From Physocladia obscura (Eukaryota; Chytridiomycota; Chytridiomycetes; Chytridiales; Chytriomycetaceae): a stretch of 25,197 bases of DNA. Below the pieces are notes generated by a model that saw nothing but the letters and a program-made list of their open reading frames with translations, had not been told where the DNA came from and did not search any database. Position numbers and translations under genes: made by a program. Location of the stretch: positions 1-25,197 of the forward strand of contig JADGJH010000208.1 in the NCBI GenBank assembly GCA_027596945.1, read 5' to 3'. Of this stretch, positions 9,527-20,861 are shown piece by piece. How positions within the stretch are numbered: position 1 is the first letter of the stretch; each line of letters starts with the position of its first letter.

Positions 9527-9712
9527 ATGCGGCCAGTGCATCGGCTTCCTCAATACGCCGTTTCCTCATTGCCGTTTTTGCAGCGACTGCGGTCAGCGGA
9601 CGCCAAGGTAGCCGCCGCCGTCACGGGCATCGTGGCTGGTGTTATTGTATTTGCACCCATCTTTGAGGAAAGGAAAACGGGTAGTGGTGAAAAGCCAGTT
9701 CAACAGCCCTGA
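9527..9712 (+). CDS. Small single-span protein, 61 aa
   Basis: Intronless ORF from ATG 9527 to TGA 9710-9712. The N-terminal 25 residues are rich in Arg and lack acidic residues until Asp, like a mitochondrial targeting region. They are followed by one hydrophobic segment, VAAAVTGIVAGVIVFAPIF, and a short charged tail. Small proteins with this layout are common in the mitochondrial inner membrane, but I cannot assign a family. An in-frame upstream start at 9491 lacks an ATG. The position immediately opposite the VPS29 start makes either a bidirectional promoter or a chance ORF possible. Confidence 0.5.
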   Translation: MRPVHRLPQYAVSSLPFLQRLRSADAKVAAAVTGIVAGVIVFAPIFEERKTGSGEKPVQQP

Positions 9713-9901
9713 GCCCGTCACATCGTACAACGAATCAACAAACAGACAAACGCTGTGATTTTTCTTTCTTATCCCAACCAACTCAAACAAATAAACACTT
9801 ATTTACTTGTATCTTGATTTGTCATCTTTGCTCTTTTTCGCTTTTTCTGCTCATTTTTTTTGACGTTGTTTTTGTCATTTTGTCCAATTCTATCTGTTCC
9901 A

Positions 9902-10453
9902 ATGACGTCAAAACAGCTATCAGTTTTCGGAACCTCCATTACTCGTCCGCTGGCATCAGCTTCTCTGCCGATTCTTTTATCACGCGCATTAAACTCAAAG
10001 GCTTCTCCACCAACTCCAACTGCTGGCCGAGCTTCGACTCTGCTGATTCCTTCTCCGCTGTCGTCGATATCGGTATCGCTATTATCATCATCATCACCGC
10101 AACCATCAACAGCTGCAACAGCGACATTAGCAGCAAAAACGGTAGCAATAATATTGCCAGCATTGTCTCAGACTGCAACGCGGCCCATGAGCTCCTTAGT
10201 GTCACCTCGGTCATCCATAACCTCTAACTCTATCAACATTAACGTCAACTTTGCTGGTAACGCAAGAAACCTGCGGCTAATGGGCGTTGTGGGTCTCTTT
10301 GTTGCTGTGTTCGCTTCTGCAACGGTTGCCCAATTCGTCGTGTTTAAATGGAACATATCCAATCAAGATAAAGATGAAAATTATCACAGCTCCAGATTAC
10401 ATCCAACAACTGCAATCCCTGCATCGCTCCACAGCATCTCATATCATGTATAA
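9902..10453 (+). CDS. Ser/Thr-rich protein with one membrane span, 183 aa
   Basis: Intronless ORF from ATG 9902. The first 115 or so residues are rich in Ser, Thr, Ala and Pro with scattered Arg and almost no acids, compatible with a mitochondrial presequence or an extracellular linker. NVNFAGNARNLRL then leads into a single hydrophobic segment, MGVVGLFVAVFASATVAQFV (about residues 141-160), and a short polar tail of about 23 residues with DKDE. No family recognised. An AATAAA lies 62 nt after the stop. The composition is simple enough that the N-terminal half could be wrong; the membrane segment is the best evidence that this is coding. Confidence 0.55.
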   Translation: MTSKQLSVFGTSITRPLASASLPILLSRALNSKASPPTPTAGRASTLLIPSPLSSISVSLLSSSSPQPSTAATATLAAKTVAIILPALSQTATRPMSSLVSPRSSITSNSININVNFAGNARNLRLMGVVGLFVAVFASATVAQFVVFKWNISNQDKDENYHSSRLHPTTAIPASLHSISYHV

Positions 10454-10514
10454 TCTGATAACTTCCTCGTGCCGCACTTTCTTTTTTCGTCACATGGGAT
10501 AAAATATGTTAGAA

Positions 10515-10520
10515 AATAAA
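10515..10520 (+). terminator. Polyadenylation signal AATAAA
   Basis: AATAAA, 62 nt downstream of the stop of the 183-aa + gene and about 45 nt before the 3' end of the converging CNBD gene. Confidence 0.45.
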
Positions 10521-10564
10521 TAATAATAAAGTTGCTGAGTAATCAACTGAAATTTGAAGTCTTA

Positions 10565-13500
10565 TCATTTGTGCCATAATTGTGTAGAGATCCGAACTTC
10601 TTCCCCAACAACTGTTCCGTACTGTGCCAAGCAATTACCTTTCGTTTCCTTTGCGATTTTGTCCAAACTGACTTTTTTGTACTTGATCCACTTTTTCCTC
10701 TCCAACCACATCTCATGAATTTTCACGCATTCTTCATCTGTGATATCCAAAAGCTTCATATGTGAATCGAGATCTTTTAGCTCAACTCTGGCAGTTGCAG
10801 CAACGCTGCAGGCAAGAACAGCTCCTCCAATTTTTGGACGTACCCGAACTACTTCTTTAATAACCTGTATACTCCTGCGATGTTTTGGATCGAATTCCCT
10901 CCCACCGCCACCATCACTACTACCACTACCCATTTTGCTATTATTTACTAGAGAATCACTTCTCTCAATATCTGTTGATAAAATTGAGCCTATTATCCGA
11001 GGTTGATTCCAAAACGCGCCATTTTGTTTTAATAATCCACCGTTTTCACTGCTACCGTTCCCGTTGCTATTATTGTTACAGATTTTGATTGCTGAAGTCG
11101 CAACAAGCTCTCCAAAATCATCGTAAACCCAGTCCTGCGGTTCCAACTTTGAAAAATCGTATTCTTTTCGCAAATCCATCACAAGGCCAATTTCTTCCTG
11201 CTTTTTTCGTGCTTCTTCTCCGGAGTGCGGATCAGCGGCATCGAGAGAGCATGCTGCACGTAGAAGAGCATATTCTCGTAATGTTGAAGCTTTTATGGTG
11301 AATTTCGATGCTCCGATACTGGCACTACTAGTAATGCTGTTTAAAGTGCTTACAGCTCGACTACCGCCGCCATTTTCAGATGTTTTTCTCATTATGGAGC
11401 TGTTTATGTTGTTATTGCGGCCACCAGCTCCGCCGCCACCGCCACCACTACCACTGTGGTGTGAACGATAGTATGCGGCCTTTGCTTCTTGCTCTTGATA
11501 CAAAATTGCTTCTGTGCATATCATCGATTTGTATCCAACGATTGCAACTTTAACTGCGGTAGGCTTGTTGTTATACAATATAGTCTTATGAAGTGTGACA
11601 GCACCTGACTTGACAAAGTATATGACTTTACAACTGTCACCTGGGGTGTTAAATGTTTTTTTTTTTGGTTTGGTTTAGTTTGTTTTGTTGTTTTTTCTCT
11701 GTTACAAAGTTTAAAAAAATGAAAATGGCACCTTCATCAATGACGGTTTCGCCTTCCTTGATAACTTTGAACCACATTACTGAAGCTATTGCAATAAGTG
11801 ATTCTTTTTTCCATTTTGAAAAAAGATCAAGTGATTTGAGAAAATTTGCAACCTCTTCCATTGACCCTGAAGAAAAGAACATTTGAATAAATTAGAAAAA
11901 AATTTAACTCACTTCTATGTGAAGCTTTGATGACTCTATTGTAATCGTCTTTCTTAATTTCAATGATTTCGCATAAATCAGCTGTAATAATACTTGCAGC
12001 TCTTACAGTATCGTTAAGTAAGCCAGCATCCCCAAATCCTTCGCCTGCGTGCATTGTACGCAAGTGAACATATTCTTTGTGTACTCCGTTTCGTATTTTT
12101 ATCACATTCACACTTCCTGTCAAAATAATATGCCAAGCCTCAGCCGAATCGTCTGTCAAATTTGGCGTGTCAAAAATTTGATGTTTTTAGCGAAATATAG
12201 AACGGAAAAATAAAAGAAATAAAGAGGTAAAACTTGCTCTGTCGAAACACAGTATAATTTGCCGGATATTCACGAAACGCAATTGAATTTGCACAAACAT
12301 CACGAACCACGAAATCCCTCATGTGTTCAAAAGCTGCGATCGAACGTAGCATATTAAAAAGAATCTGAATTTCATCAGAAGACCGGTCCCACGGCACTTT
12401 TTTCAGCATTTCCACAATCTCGTCATGAAAAATGTTCCAGAGTGAACTGTGTGGGATTTTGTACATCAAAATTTCGGCTGCGGGTTTCATATTGGACGCC
12501 TTTCGGAACCAGCTGGCGATTTTCGTATTTCGACCTTGGTAAATGCCACCGTTGGCGCTGTTTGCACCGCCGTTTACACTAATATTCCGTATCAGAGAAT
12601 TTTGTTTCTGCTGCGGTTTCAGTTCAGAAATTTTTCGGGCTTTCGCAAGTTGTCCGAGTGTGTTTGATCCGATACTTGAAATAATTTGATTCTTGTGTCG
12701 GTTTATTGTTGAATTTTCGATCTTTTTGAAAATTTTGCTAAGCCCACGATCATTGTCTCCTTCTTCCTCTTCTTCTTCAAATAGCCGCGGAAGCGATGAT
12801 TTTTGCACTGTCGCGAGAGAATTTTCTGGTCTGATTTTCTTGCTGCTTGTTTGGACTGTATTTGAGATGCTGACATTTTGTAATCGCAGATAATTTGATA
12901 TGAAGGTTCGGACAGAAAATTTTTCTTCAGAGTTTTTGGAATCTGCCTCCAATTCAAATTTTTTGAATTCCAACTCATTTGTCTAAAAAGCAAAATATGA
13001 ATCAAAAAAGTGAAATAAAAATAAAACGAGTATACAACATTATTTGGTTGTTGTTTGAAGCAATTGATAAAGCGTTACTATACCCAATCAACGTAAGATT
13101 TGGAATTCGGAACAACAAAATCATCGCGAAAGTCAAGCGGATCTTTACCAATTTTCGCTTGAGTATGTGCATATTTCAGTGCCTTTTGAACGCGTCGAAT
13201 CTCCTCAAGCGTAACCCCTTCGCCACGTCTCTCGTTTCTCAGTAAAAGCCTCAAATTTTTTGGCGCATGATATTTCCGCAAATGGGCAGTCTCTCTTCTT
13301 CTGATTTGATTTCCAATGCTTTTAATGTCTTCCGGTGGTATGGGTTTCGGAGGCTTCAGAGACTCAATCAATCGATTTCTTTCACTTTTGACTTCTTTTT
13401 CTAGCCCAAAAATTGTTACTGTTTGACTCATATGTCCTTCGCTGTCTTTATTTTGTTTTGAATGGGCTTTTTTTCGTTTTGCTTCAATTGCATTCTTTGA

Positions 13501-14236
13501 TTGTGGAATTCTTTCACGATCGAAACATCCTTGTACAATCCACATGTAAACTGAGTGCAAATAGTTCATCTTTTCTTCCATCGTTTCAAGTCTGTTCAGC
13601 TGGCGGCTGATACAGGAAATAAAGTGATTAGTATACTATCATTATTGCTATTATTTTTAAAATATACTTTTGAGTCCATAACTCTCGTGGAAATCCCGAT
13701 AAATAATCCAGGCAATTGCTTTCAATAAATTGACGGGTTTTTTCATATAGCTCGTCAGCCTGTACTCTAATATCGTATCTTGTGGCATTAACTTCTGCAA
13801 ATCGCCTCTCATACGTTATAAGTCGCGCAGAATGATTTGTAGATGTGTTTAACAGTAATTCAATCACTTTAGCATGGTTTTCCATAAAGCCGGCCTCACC
13901 AGGAAGCAAATTTTTCAAGAACGGATCATTTTCAACTTCTTTGGAAGAGTGATGGGCTCCACGATCGTTTTCAATGGCCCGTAGAACAGGGAAATAAAGG
14001 ACTTTTGGAAGTCGCTTGAATTTTTGTGGCGCGTTGTTTATCGCCTCTTGTAGACTCAGGGAATTTTCTGCTGGCAGTTGAAGTGCTGTTTTTTGATTGC
14101 GTATTATTGTTGCAGAAACTTTTGACGTCGCAAGAAGATTCCTGACAGTGAGAGGAACATATCTTGTATCAACAGTTTTGTTTGTTTTCGAGTGTCGAAA
14201 TGCTGGAATGGTGTAAGTCAAATCAGAAATATCCAT
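10565..14236 (-). CDS. Tandem cyclic-nucleotide-binding-domain protein
   Basis: Six exons read leftward: 14236-13668, 13606-13084, 12982-12238, 12152-11913, 11866-11732 and 11640-10565, giving about 1095 aa. CNBD1 spans about 575-692. It has the beta-roll hairpin (WHIILTGSVNVI) and a good phosphate-binding cassette at 652-667, GFGDAGLLNDTVRAAS, close to the PKA-type FGE...RAA consensus. CNBD2 starts near 700 with GETVIDEGDSCKVIYFVKSG. Its cassette is replaced by a diverged stretch followed by a Gly-rich linker, so it may not bind nucleotide. The N-terminal 570 residues are basic, charged and partly low-complexity; the C-terminal 290 are disordered, then end in a charged helical segment. There is no kinase, channel or exchange-factor domain, and the PKA regulatory-subunit dimerisation domain was not seen. 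Animal CNBD1/CNBD2 proteins have a similar long, enzyme-free layout. The junction at 12238/12152 uses a GC donor. Confidence 0.82.
12153..12237 (-). other. Probable GC-AG intron
   Basis: Within the CNBD gene, the exon ends CAGA and the intron begins GCAAGT, the classical consensus of non-canonical GC donors; the acceptor is TTTGACAG. The join gives VFRQNDDSAEAWHIILTG, the expected CNBD hairpin. Using the nearby GT (GTTTTA) shifts the frame into a stop, so the GC donor is the only one found that preserves the domain. Confidence 0.7.
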
Positions 14237-14351
14237 TATCAAGATTTACTCTTAGATTTGCAGAAGAAAGGAAAAGGTACAGTTGGAGTAAAGCAAAGTA
14301 ATTTCGATGTTAATATTCATCACACAAGCAACCGTACTGTTTTGAAGGAAA
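14237..14351. promoter_or_regulatory. Divergent promoter region (115 bp)
   Basis: The CNBD gene (start 14236, -) and the lipase-GTPase gene (start 14352, +) read away from this short AT-rich spacer. Both 5' ends are supported by in-frame ATGs and clean downstream splicing, so a shared bidirectional promoter is likely. No clear TATA box. Confidence 0.45.
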
Positions 14352-17300
14352 ATGGAAGATATTTGGGCAGCAGCAACTTCAAGTTCGTACGACCAAGTTT
14401 CGCGCCCGCAACCGTCGTTGTACAACTCCTTTCTTGATGGTGAGAGCCGAAAGCATCTTTGCGCAACAGAAAATACTGGACAATAACGAATTACGAAACG
14501 CCACTTTAAATACTTGACATCCTTAATGAAATTCAGGCCGTTCGTTTCGGCTGCTGACTTTGGACGAATGCCGCGCACACCCGAAAGCAACTATGATTCC
14601 AACGGGCGTCGGTACTGATTTAGTACAATCGATTCTGTTTGGATTGGTACTTACGGATCCGTGCGTACAGCTTTATTTTGTATTTATCCGTGGCAGCTGT
14701 CAAAAGAGTTCTCAAAATAACTTAACATTAGATGGAATCATCCCGACCGTTCGTTCTCGGACGAACGCGGTGGCTGCTATAAATTCACGTCTACTGCAAA
14801 GGACAATGACCACCGCACATCGCGGAAACACGCAGACGAGATGATACAGGCGTTAGTGATCAGCGCCAGCTTTTATGACAAGGCTGGCCCAATGAATTAT
14901 CTTCGCGAAAAAAAGGCTTCGCATGAGTTCACGCAAGTTTTGATAAGGTTTTCAGTTTATTCACTCCCTTTTTATAATATTTAAATTCACGCGGTCAACT
15001 CGTTAGATCTCCTGAAAACGATGAAGAAGGCTACGTGATTGGTTTGACGCCCCATTCTGGTCCTGGATTCAACGATGGAAAAGCGTTTGTTGCATTTTCT
15101 GGAACAAAAGACTGGAGTCATGTGCGACAAGCTCTTAGCTTCCTTCCCGCGACAATAAACGGCCTACCCACGCTCAGTTCACTTGGCTGCCATTCCGGAT
15201 ACCTAGAAATTGCAGAAAAAATTCCCGATATCATAGGCTCACTGCAAGCTTTAGGATATAATGACATTATTTTATGTGGTCACTCTCGCGGTGGCGCAAT
15301 CGCGCATCTAGTTCTTTTACTGTACTTGTATCGAAATGGAATAGTGGATGACTCAGAAGAGTCTCCTTCGACTGCATCTCAGGCGTTAGATATGTCGGGA
15401 TCATGGGGGAAAGTTCCGGAAGTGAGATCGTTTGCATATGGATCTCCATTCGTCGTCAATGACGCTGTTTCTGCTTTACTTACCGAACGCGGCCTTCATC
15501 ATCGATTTTTGACTGTAGTAAATGACGGTGATATTGTGCCTGGGGCGATGTCGAGCATTGGTGGATTATCTACCCAAGCGCTATCAGCTGCGACCGGTCG
15601 AGCAACTGGGATTGACGTTGACAATATTGTGAGGCAAATCGGTCCACTTATCGGTGCAGCGGGTGCGGCTATTGGTTACCCTTCTGCTGCAATTGGTGCT
15701 GTTGCTGGCGGATATCTATGGAATATGTTTTTCAAAGAAGTCATTCAAAAACCGATTTTAACTTATAAGCCGATTGGAAGGTACATTTTTCTTCGTAAAA
15801 AATATAGTGCAACTGGATCCGCTTCGAAAATACGTACGTGTTATCTATATTCATATTCCCGCTGCTTTTTTGAATTTAATAATAATTTTTTTTCAGCCCA
15901 ATATTTGAAATCTCCAGACGCAACTTCATCACTTGATGCTGTTATTCTCCACTTTCAAACTATTGCCAGAGAATTTGCAACAAAAGCTAACTCGACAGTT
16001 GCGGATCTTCACACTGATCACAGAACTGCATCATATTTACACGCACTTGTATCAACATACAATATTACTTCACCTCTTCACAAAAGTCTTTGGCACGTGG
16101 CGAATGGATCCCCAAATTCGTTTAAAATGGGAGCTGATGGGTTTGAAAATGACGCAATTTCCCCGTATTCGTCAGCTTCTGGAGGTAGCCCTATGAATAA
16201 GAACAGCAACTCGCAGCTGAATGGTTCAGCATCCCCTTCTCAAACGCAAATTAATTATCAAAGCGGTGGCTCACAAGATGAATTGAATCCGGAGCTTGTT
16301 TTCTCCGTTCTTTGCCCAGAAATTCGTGATGTTTCCGCTCAACAGGTTCTTGGTGTAACACCCGGATCTCCAAGGCGAGTTAAACTTGATATCGTCGGGA
16401 ATAACTTGGATTTTATCGACTTAAAAGAAGGGATATCGTTGATTGGTTTCTTCGTCGATCCAATAAAGCTTCATAATGTTGTTGCCACAACTAAAGAAAA
16501 AATGGTGGTTGAAGGTGGGCTATGTCTTCAATGTTCTCTTCTATTAGTATAGTGATCCTTGGAATTAGTTCTCGTAGAAAATGCAGTCGAAAAAACGAGA
16601 GGTGGTATTGCCCAAATTGCGTTTACTCCAGTATTTTTTGGCGCACGTCAAATCACTCGCAAAATTACGGTATTTTTCATATTATTGATCGCTCAGGAAG
16701 AATCAACAATATAACATTTTGCAACTGTGCAGAATATGATTACAATTGACTCAAATACCCAAAACGCGGACGGATCTGCCCTTAATGGATCTCAACCTAA
16801 TCAACTTGCGGATGGAACTGTTTTTGATGTCTGCATCAATGCATTCAAACGGGCTGTTATTAATAGGTATTGTGTCAGTTTTTAAGATTAACTCAAAAAT
16901 ATTTTCTGAAATTACAAGATCGCATGAACTTCGAGCCGAAATTATGGGCTTCACTCCACAACCAGATGTTCAGATTAGATTGAAGAAAGTGAAAGCTGCA
17001 TTCGCGAGACTTGAAGAACTATGCCCTCCAAAATCTACATTTCGCAACCCCAGGAATCCAAGTACGTCTCCAACAAGATATTCGCCACAAAATCCAGAAA
17101 TCCCTGTCATTACACCTCTTATACAGAGATCAACAAGTGAGAGAGTTAGCAGAGGTCTCACGTTGCGCACTGGAAGAGCTTCAACACCGCTATCTATGAT
17201 GAATCAGCCACCGCGTCGTCGATTATCGGACTTGATTGAATATTTGGCTCAAATCGATGCATTTCCTGATGGGAAGCGAGCAGTTCTCGAAGATGGAGTT

Positions 17301-18869
17301 GAAGACGCCCCTCTCCCTCTGGAATCTTCAAGCGAAGATCAAGCCCGCGAAAAACTTCAGGCAATGCAGGTTATGCAAGCAATGGATGAGGCGACTTCAA
17401 TTTGCAGTCGATTTTTGGAAGCGCTTTGTTCGAAAATTGACATAAAGCTTGAACCGTCGCTCTCGTTTGTAGTTGGTGCTGGTGTAGTTACTGGTCTCGT
17501 AACCGCACTGTCGATTGGACTTTTGATTCCAGAAGCTCCAGTCATTGCTGCTGGAATTGGCATGGGGTTTCTTACGTCAACGGCCGTTGGTCCTCTCGGT
17601 TTAGGCGATAAAGTTATCCATGCTTATCAAAAAGAGCAAGACAATCAATACCGGTTTTTACTGATGGAGCTTGTCAAATGGGTTGGAGTCAGTGCATCCG
17701 AGAAACTCGAGTTCCTTAATGCACATACCCATGAACGTGCAATTGAGGAACGTATTCGATACCTTGGCTTTACAAAAGAAACAGATGTTCGTAGTGACCC
17801 ACAGAGATGGACAAACTGGTTGGAACAGGAGGTTCCATATCTAAATGGGGCACTATTCAGTCATGAATATTTTGGAGAAGGCAAAGTCTTTGATCGCGCT
17901 ACAAAATCTTGTATGTCATTGATTGCAACTCGCGTTGAAATGGTTCGTCAAATTCACAGAATTCGAAAATTGATTGTAGAAGAGACTGTGGTTGCGTTTG
18001 TGGGTACCCAGGATGCCGGCAAAACCACGGCCGCACGGAAACTATTTGGTCACGTCAACAAGGAATTTCCGAAATTTTGGAGAGGGAAAGAAATTAGACG
18101 AGGTATTTACGAACATACAAACGGAGTGAGGGTGTTCCCACAAGGACAAATTGCTGTCGCGGATTTTCCTGGCTCAAATAGCACTGCTTTAGGGCTCGAT
18201 CAAGCTATGAGACGGTTCGGAGGCGTTGCAAGTGTTGCATTACTGTTTTGTCATTTTAACGGGGATGCATCTGGTGATGTGCTCAGAAATTTGGAGGAAA
18301 TCAAGGTATCAAAAAAAAAAAAAAGAAAAGAGACTTTCATTACTTACCATACTACCATTAAGGAATGGTCTTCGAAAATTCCAATATTACTGTGCATTCA
18401 CCAAGCAGGAAATAAAGTTAACGGAAACAAGGACGACTTTATGTTCAATAATGAATTAACCTGCAAGGAGGATGTGGATCGGTTTGTAAATCGGTGGACT
18501 CGCACTGTGCAAGCGAGATTCCCTGACGTTTTGGTAGATTCATCAAGCTCACCAGATTTGGATGCATCAACGGTAAGTGGGACAACGGATCCAGACGCAG
18601 AAAGTTTTTTGACAGCGCGATCCGATTCACTGCAGCCTGTGGATCGCCGTTTATCAACGAGCACCGCATTTGAGATTCGTAAATCATCTCAGTCTGCTGG
18701 TCTCACTGTCGCAATGACGGAGTTTGCCAAAGAGCTTGATTTATGTCGATCAATCGGGATTTGGGGCGTCCGTGAAGTTCGGCAATGGATTCGCAGCAGA
18801 ATCGAGGAAAGCAATGTTTACATTCGGACAGATGATTTGCTTGAAGTTTTACCAGATTCTGATGACTGA
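14352..18869 (+). CDS. Class-3 lipase fused to a P-loop GTPase-like domain
   Basis: Nine exons: 14352-14439, 14537-14660, 14732-14947, 15007-15833, 15897-16514, 16569-16669, 16733-16866, 16919-18305 and 18363-18869, giving 1333 aa. Residues about 120-470 are an alpha/beta hydrolase of the lipase class 3 type: FSGTKDW (173-179), nucleophile elbow GHSRGG with Ser236, NDGDIVP with candidate Asp318, and candidate His460 in TDHRTASYL. Between Asp and His sits a Gly/Ala-rich hydrophobic segment (about 350-385). A Ser/Asn-rich linker leads to a beta-rich stretch beginning KLDIVGNNLDF, possibly Ig/IPT-like. A second Gly-rich hydrophobic segment lies at about 880-930. The C-terminal part has a Walker A/G1 loop GTQDAGKTT (1065-1073), G3-like DFPG (1118-1121) and G4-like NKDD (1187-1190). 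This suggests a membrane-associated lipid hydrolase coupled to a nucleotide switch. Splice phases agree throughout. I know of no standard name for this architecture. Confidence 0.85.
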
Positions 18870-18901
18870 AACATACTATAATACATTATGCTTTATACAA
18901 T

Positions 18902-18907
18902 AATAAA
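18902..18907 (+). terminator. Polyadenylation signal of the lipase-GTPase gene
   Basis: AATAAA located 33 nt after the stop codon at 18869, in the 117-bp spacer between two converging genes. Confidence 0.5.
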
Positions 18908-18919
18908 CAAGAAAGTTTT

Positions 18920-18925
18920 TTTATT
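18920..18925 (-). terminator. Polyadenylation signal of the beta-lactamase-like gene
   Basis: AATAAA on the minus strand, 62 nt beyond the stop of the beta-lactamase-like gene. Together with the + signal at 18902, the two genes converge with nearly abutting 3' ends. Confidence 0.45.
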
Positions 18926-18986
18926 ATAATCGCAGAAAAAGAGAAAAAAGAGAAAAAAAATTTTGGTAAGTGAGAAAATAGGTCAT

Positions 18987-20588
18987 TCAGCCGACTCTGC
19001 GCAGTTCCTTAACAACGCGAACCAATTCTTCTATCAATATCCAGCTTCTTTGATCGCCAATCGTCTGATGGTGACAAAAATTCATCGCGTACGAAAAAGA
19101 AATTCCATATTCTAAATCAAAACAGACGATTGAGCCACCAGCTCCTGTTTATGTAACAAAAATAATATATAATTAAAAAATAATTTAAAAAATATATATT
19201 TATATACTTACCACTCCACCCATAGAAGCACACATCTGTTGCCACATAACTTCCATATCCTTCAGCACCAAATCCATGATTTAATTTTGCAAATCCAATC
19301 TTCAAAAACTGAATCTCAGCATCTAATACCTCATCATGTAAAAGCTTCATTGACTCCATCCCTTCAGCAAAAGTTGCCTTGGAAATCAAACCGTCTGTGT
19401 CAGAGATGTGGCTTTTTCTCAATTGCTCTGCCAGATGTGCAAGCGACCGAGCATTTGTTAGACATGCAAAAGAGGGGCTTTGCGAATGTAGCAGGGTTTC
19501 GTCATTGTAGTTCCAAGGAAATTCTTTTTCGCGGCCAGTGAAATCAGGCCTGAAATAAAAGTGTGTGGTTTGTTTAAAAATAAACAAAGAGAAAGAAAGA
19601 GAAAACCATACCCGGAACGAAACAAAGAATTATTTTGTGGAGAGCCCTTTTTCAGGAGCGCATTAATGAGCCCCTGCGGAATAGCGTAAAGACCCAGAGC
19701 TTTTAACAAGCCTCTTGGAGTCAAAATGAAAAAAATTTTCTGCAGGAGAGTAAATCCGCTCAGTTTGACCAGCTTCGCCTTGACCGCTTCCGCACGCTCC
19801 AAAGGCTCGTCTGGAATTCCGTAATTGAACTCAAACGGTTCCACACCTTCAGCCCGTTTCGCATTGATGATGGGCATTACTTCGTCATACATAATGTCCC
19901 GGATTGTTTTCCCGCCAGTTGCTCTCCTCACGATTTCATTCAAAAACCAGCCTCGCGTGACTGCATGGTACGCACTGACTTCTGCGCCGTTGAAATTGTG
20001 TGGTTGTGCGGCAATTTTTTGTGCCAGGACATCCAAGTTAACTAAATCTTCTGGGGTCGGCACCCGGTCCTTGTCCAGATACGCAACGCCGCCGCGATGG
20101 TGCAAAATTTGCGCAACAGTTACATTGTGCTTGTTGCCGGCGCCAAATTCGGGCCAGTATTTCGTCACCAGATCGTCGAGATTGATTCTGGACGTGTTTA
20201 CGAGGTGCAGGAACACGCTAGATGTGACAAACTTTGAGGACGAAAACACAAGCTGGAGGTTGTAGGGAGTGTATGGAGTCGTGTACGATTGGTCCGTGAA
20301 TCCGGAAGCAATGTCGGCCACTAGTTCGCCGTTGACGTATGCAGCAAACTGGCTCCCGAAATCGTATCCGTCCTCGAACTCTTTTTGTATAAGCTCCTTG
20401 AGCCGTTCGTAACCCGGAGCTGTGAACCCGTTCGCTTTGACTTTCGGTGGTGGGCTTAGTCCAAACAATTTGTATTTCGCAGTGAATGCCGGGCCTTTGC
20501 GCACGAAATATAAATATCCGGCAGTGAGCAGGATGCCAAGAAAGACAATGATCACAAGAGGTGCGGTAATTGCTGCTGTTTCGCTCAT
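18987..20588 (-). CDS. Membrane-anchored serine beta-lactamase-like hydrolase
   Basis: Three exons read leftward: 20588-19612, 19549-19212 and 19144-18987, giving 490 aa. An N-terminal hydrophobic segment (about 11-28, LVIIVFLGILLTAGYLYFV) acts as a signal anchor, placing the domain in a lumen or outside the cell. The rest is a class C beta-lactamase / EstB-type fold: SSSK with Ser116 and Lys119 as the SxxK pair, YHA at 207-209 in the place of the YxN motif followed by VTRGWFLNEIV, and GWSGAGGS near the C-terminus, matching the third (HTG/KTG-like) element before the last strand. Eukaryotic relatives (for example LACT/LACTB and LACTB-like esterases) cleave esters or peptides rather than beta-lactams. 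The last intron sits inside GWSG|AGGS and restores the motif. The promoter spacer upstream is shared with the + gene at 20862. Confidence 0.9.
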
Positions 20589-20861
20589 TTTCTGATTTTT
20601 CCTAAATTTGTTTTGCCATGGATTTATGTTTACTAATCACAAATTCTCGGGTTCAAAAATTTTGCTCATAACAAATCAAAGCTTTCTAAAACAAATTTAA
20701 AATAAAAAATCAAGGATAAGAAGCCTTTTTTTTCAACCCAAATGACCAAGTCATAAGAAGCTATCTTAATCATAGATATAAATGAGAAACTTTGTACAGT
20801 ATAGCTGGAAATTGTTTTTTGTTATTTTTTGTTTTTAATAAATTTTTTTGTCTTTTAAAAT
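20589..20861. promoter_or_regulatory. Divergent AT-rich spacer (273 bp)
   Basis: Very AT-rich sequence with poly-T and poly-A runs between two diverging genes. It presumably contains both promoters. No individual site stands out strongly. Confidence 0.35.

Noticed and set aside
12232..12237. GT donor GTTTTA in the CNBD gene
   Set aside because: Joining it to the only good acceptor shifts the frame into a stop after a few codons; the overlapping GC donor keeps the domain.
16522..16749. 75-codon ORF with WYCPNC, resembling a zinc motif
   Set aside because: It is in the wrong frame for the lipase-GTPase gene; splicing 16515-16568 and 16670-16732 restores a continuous frame through the same region.
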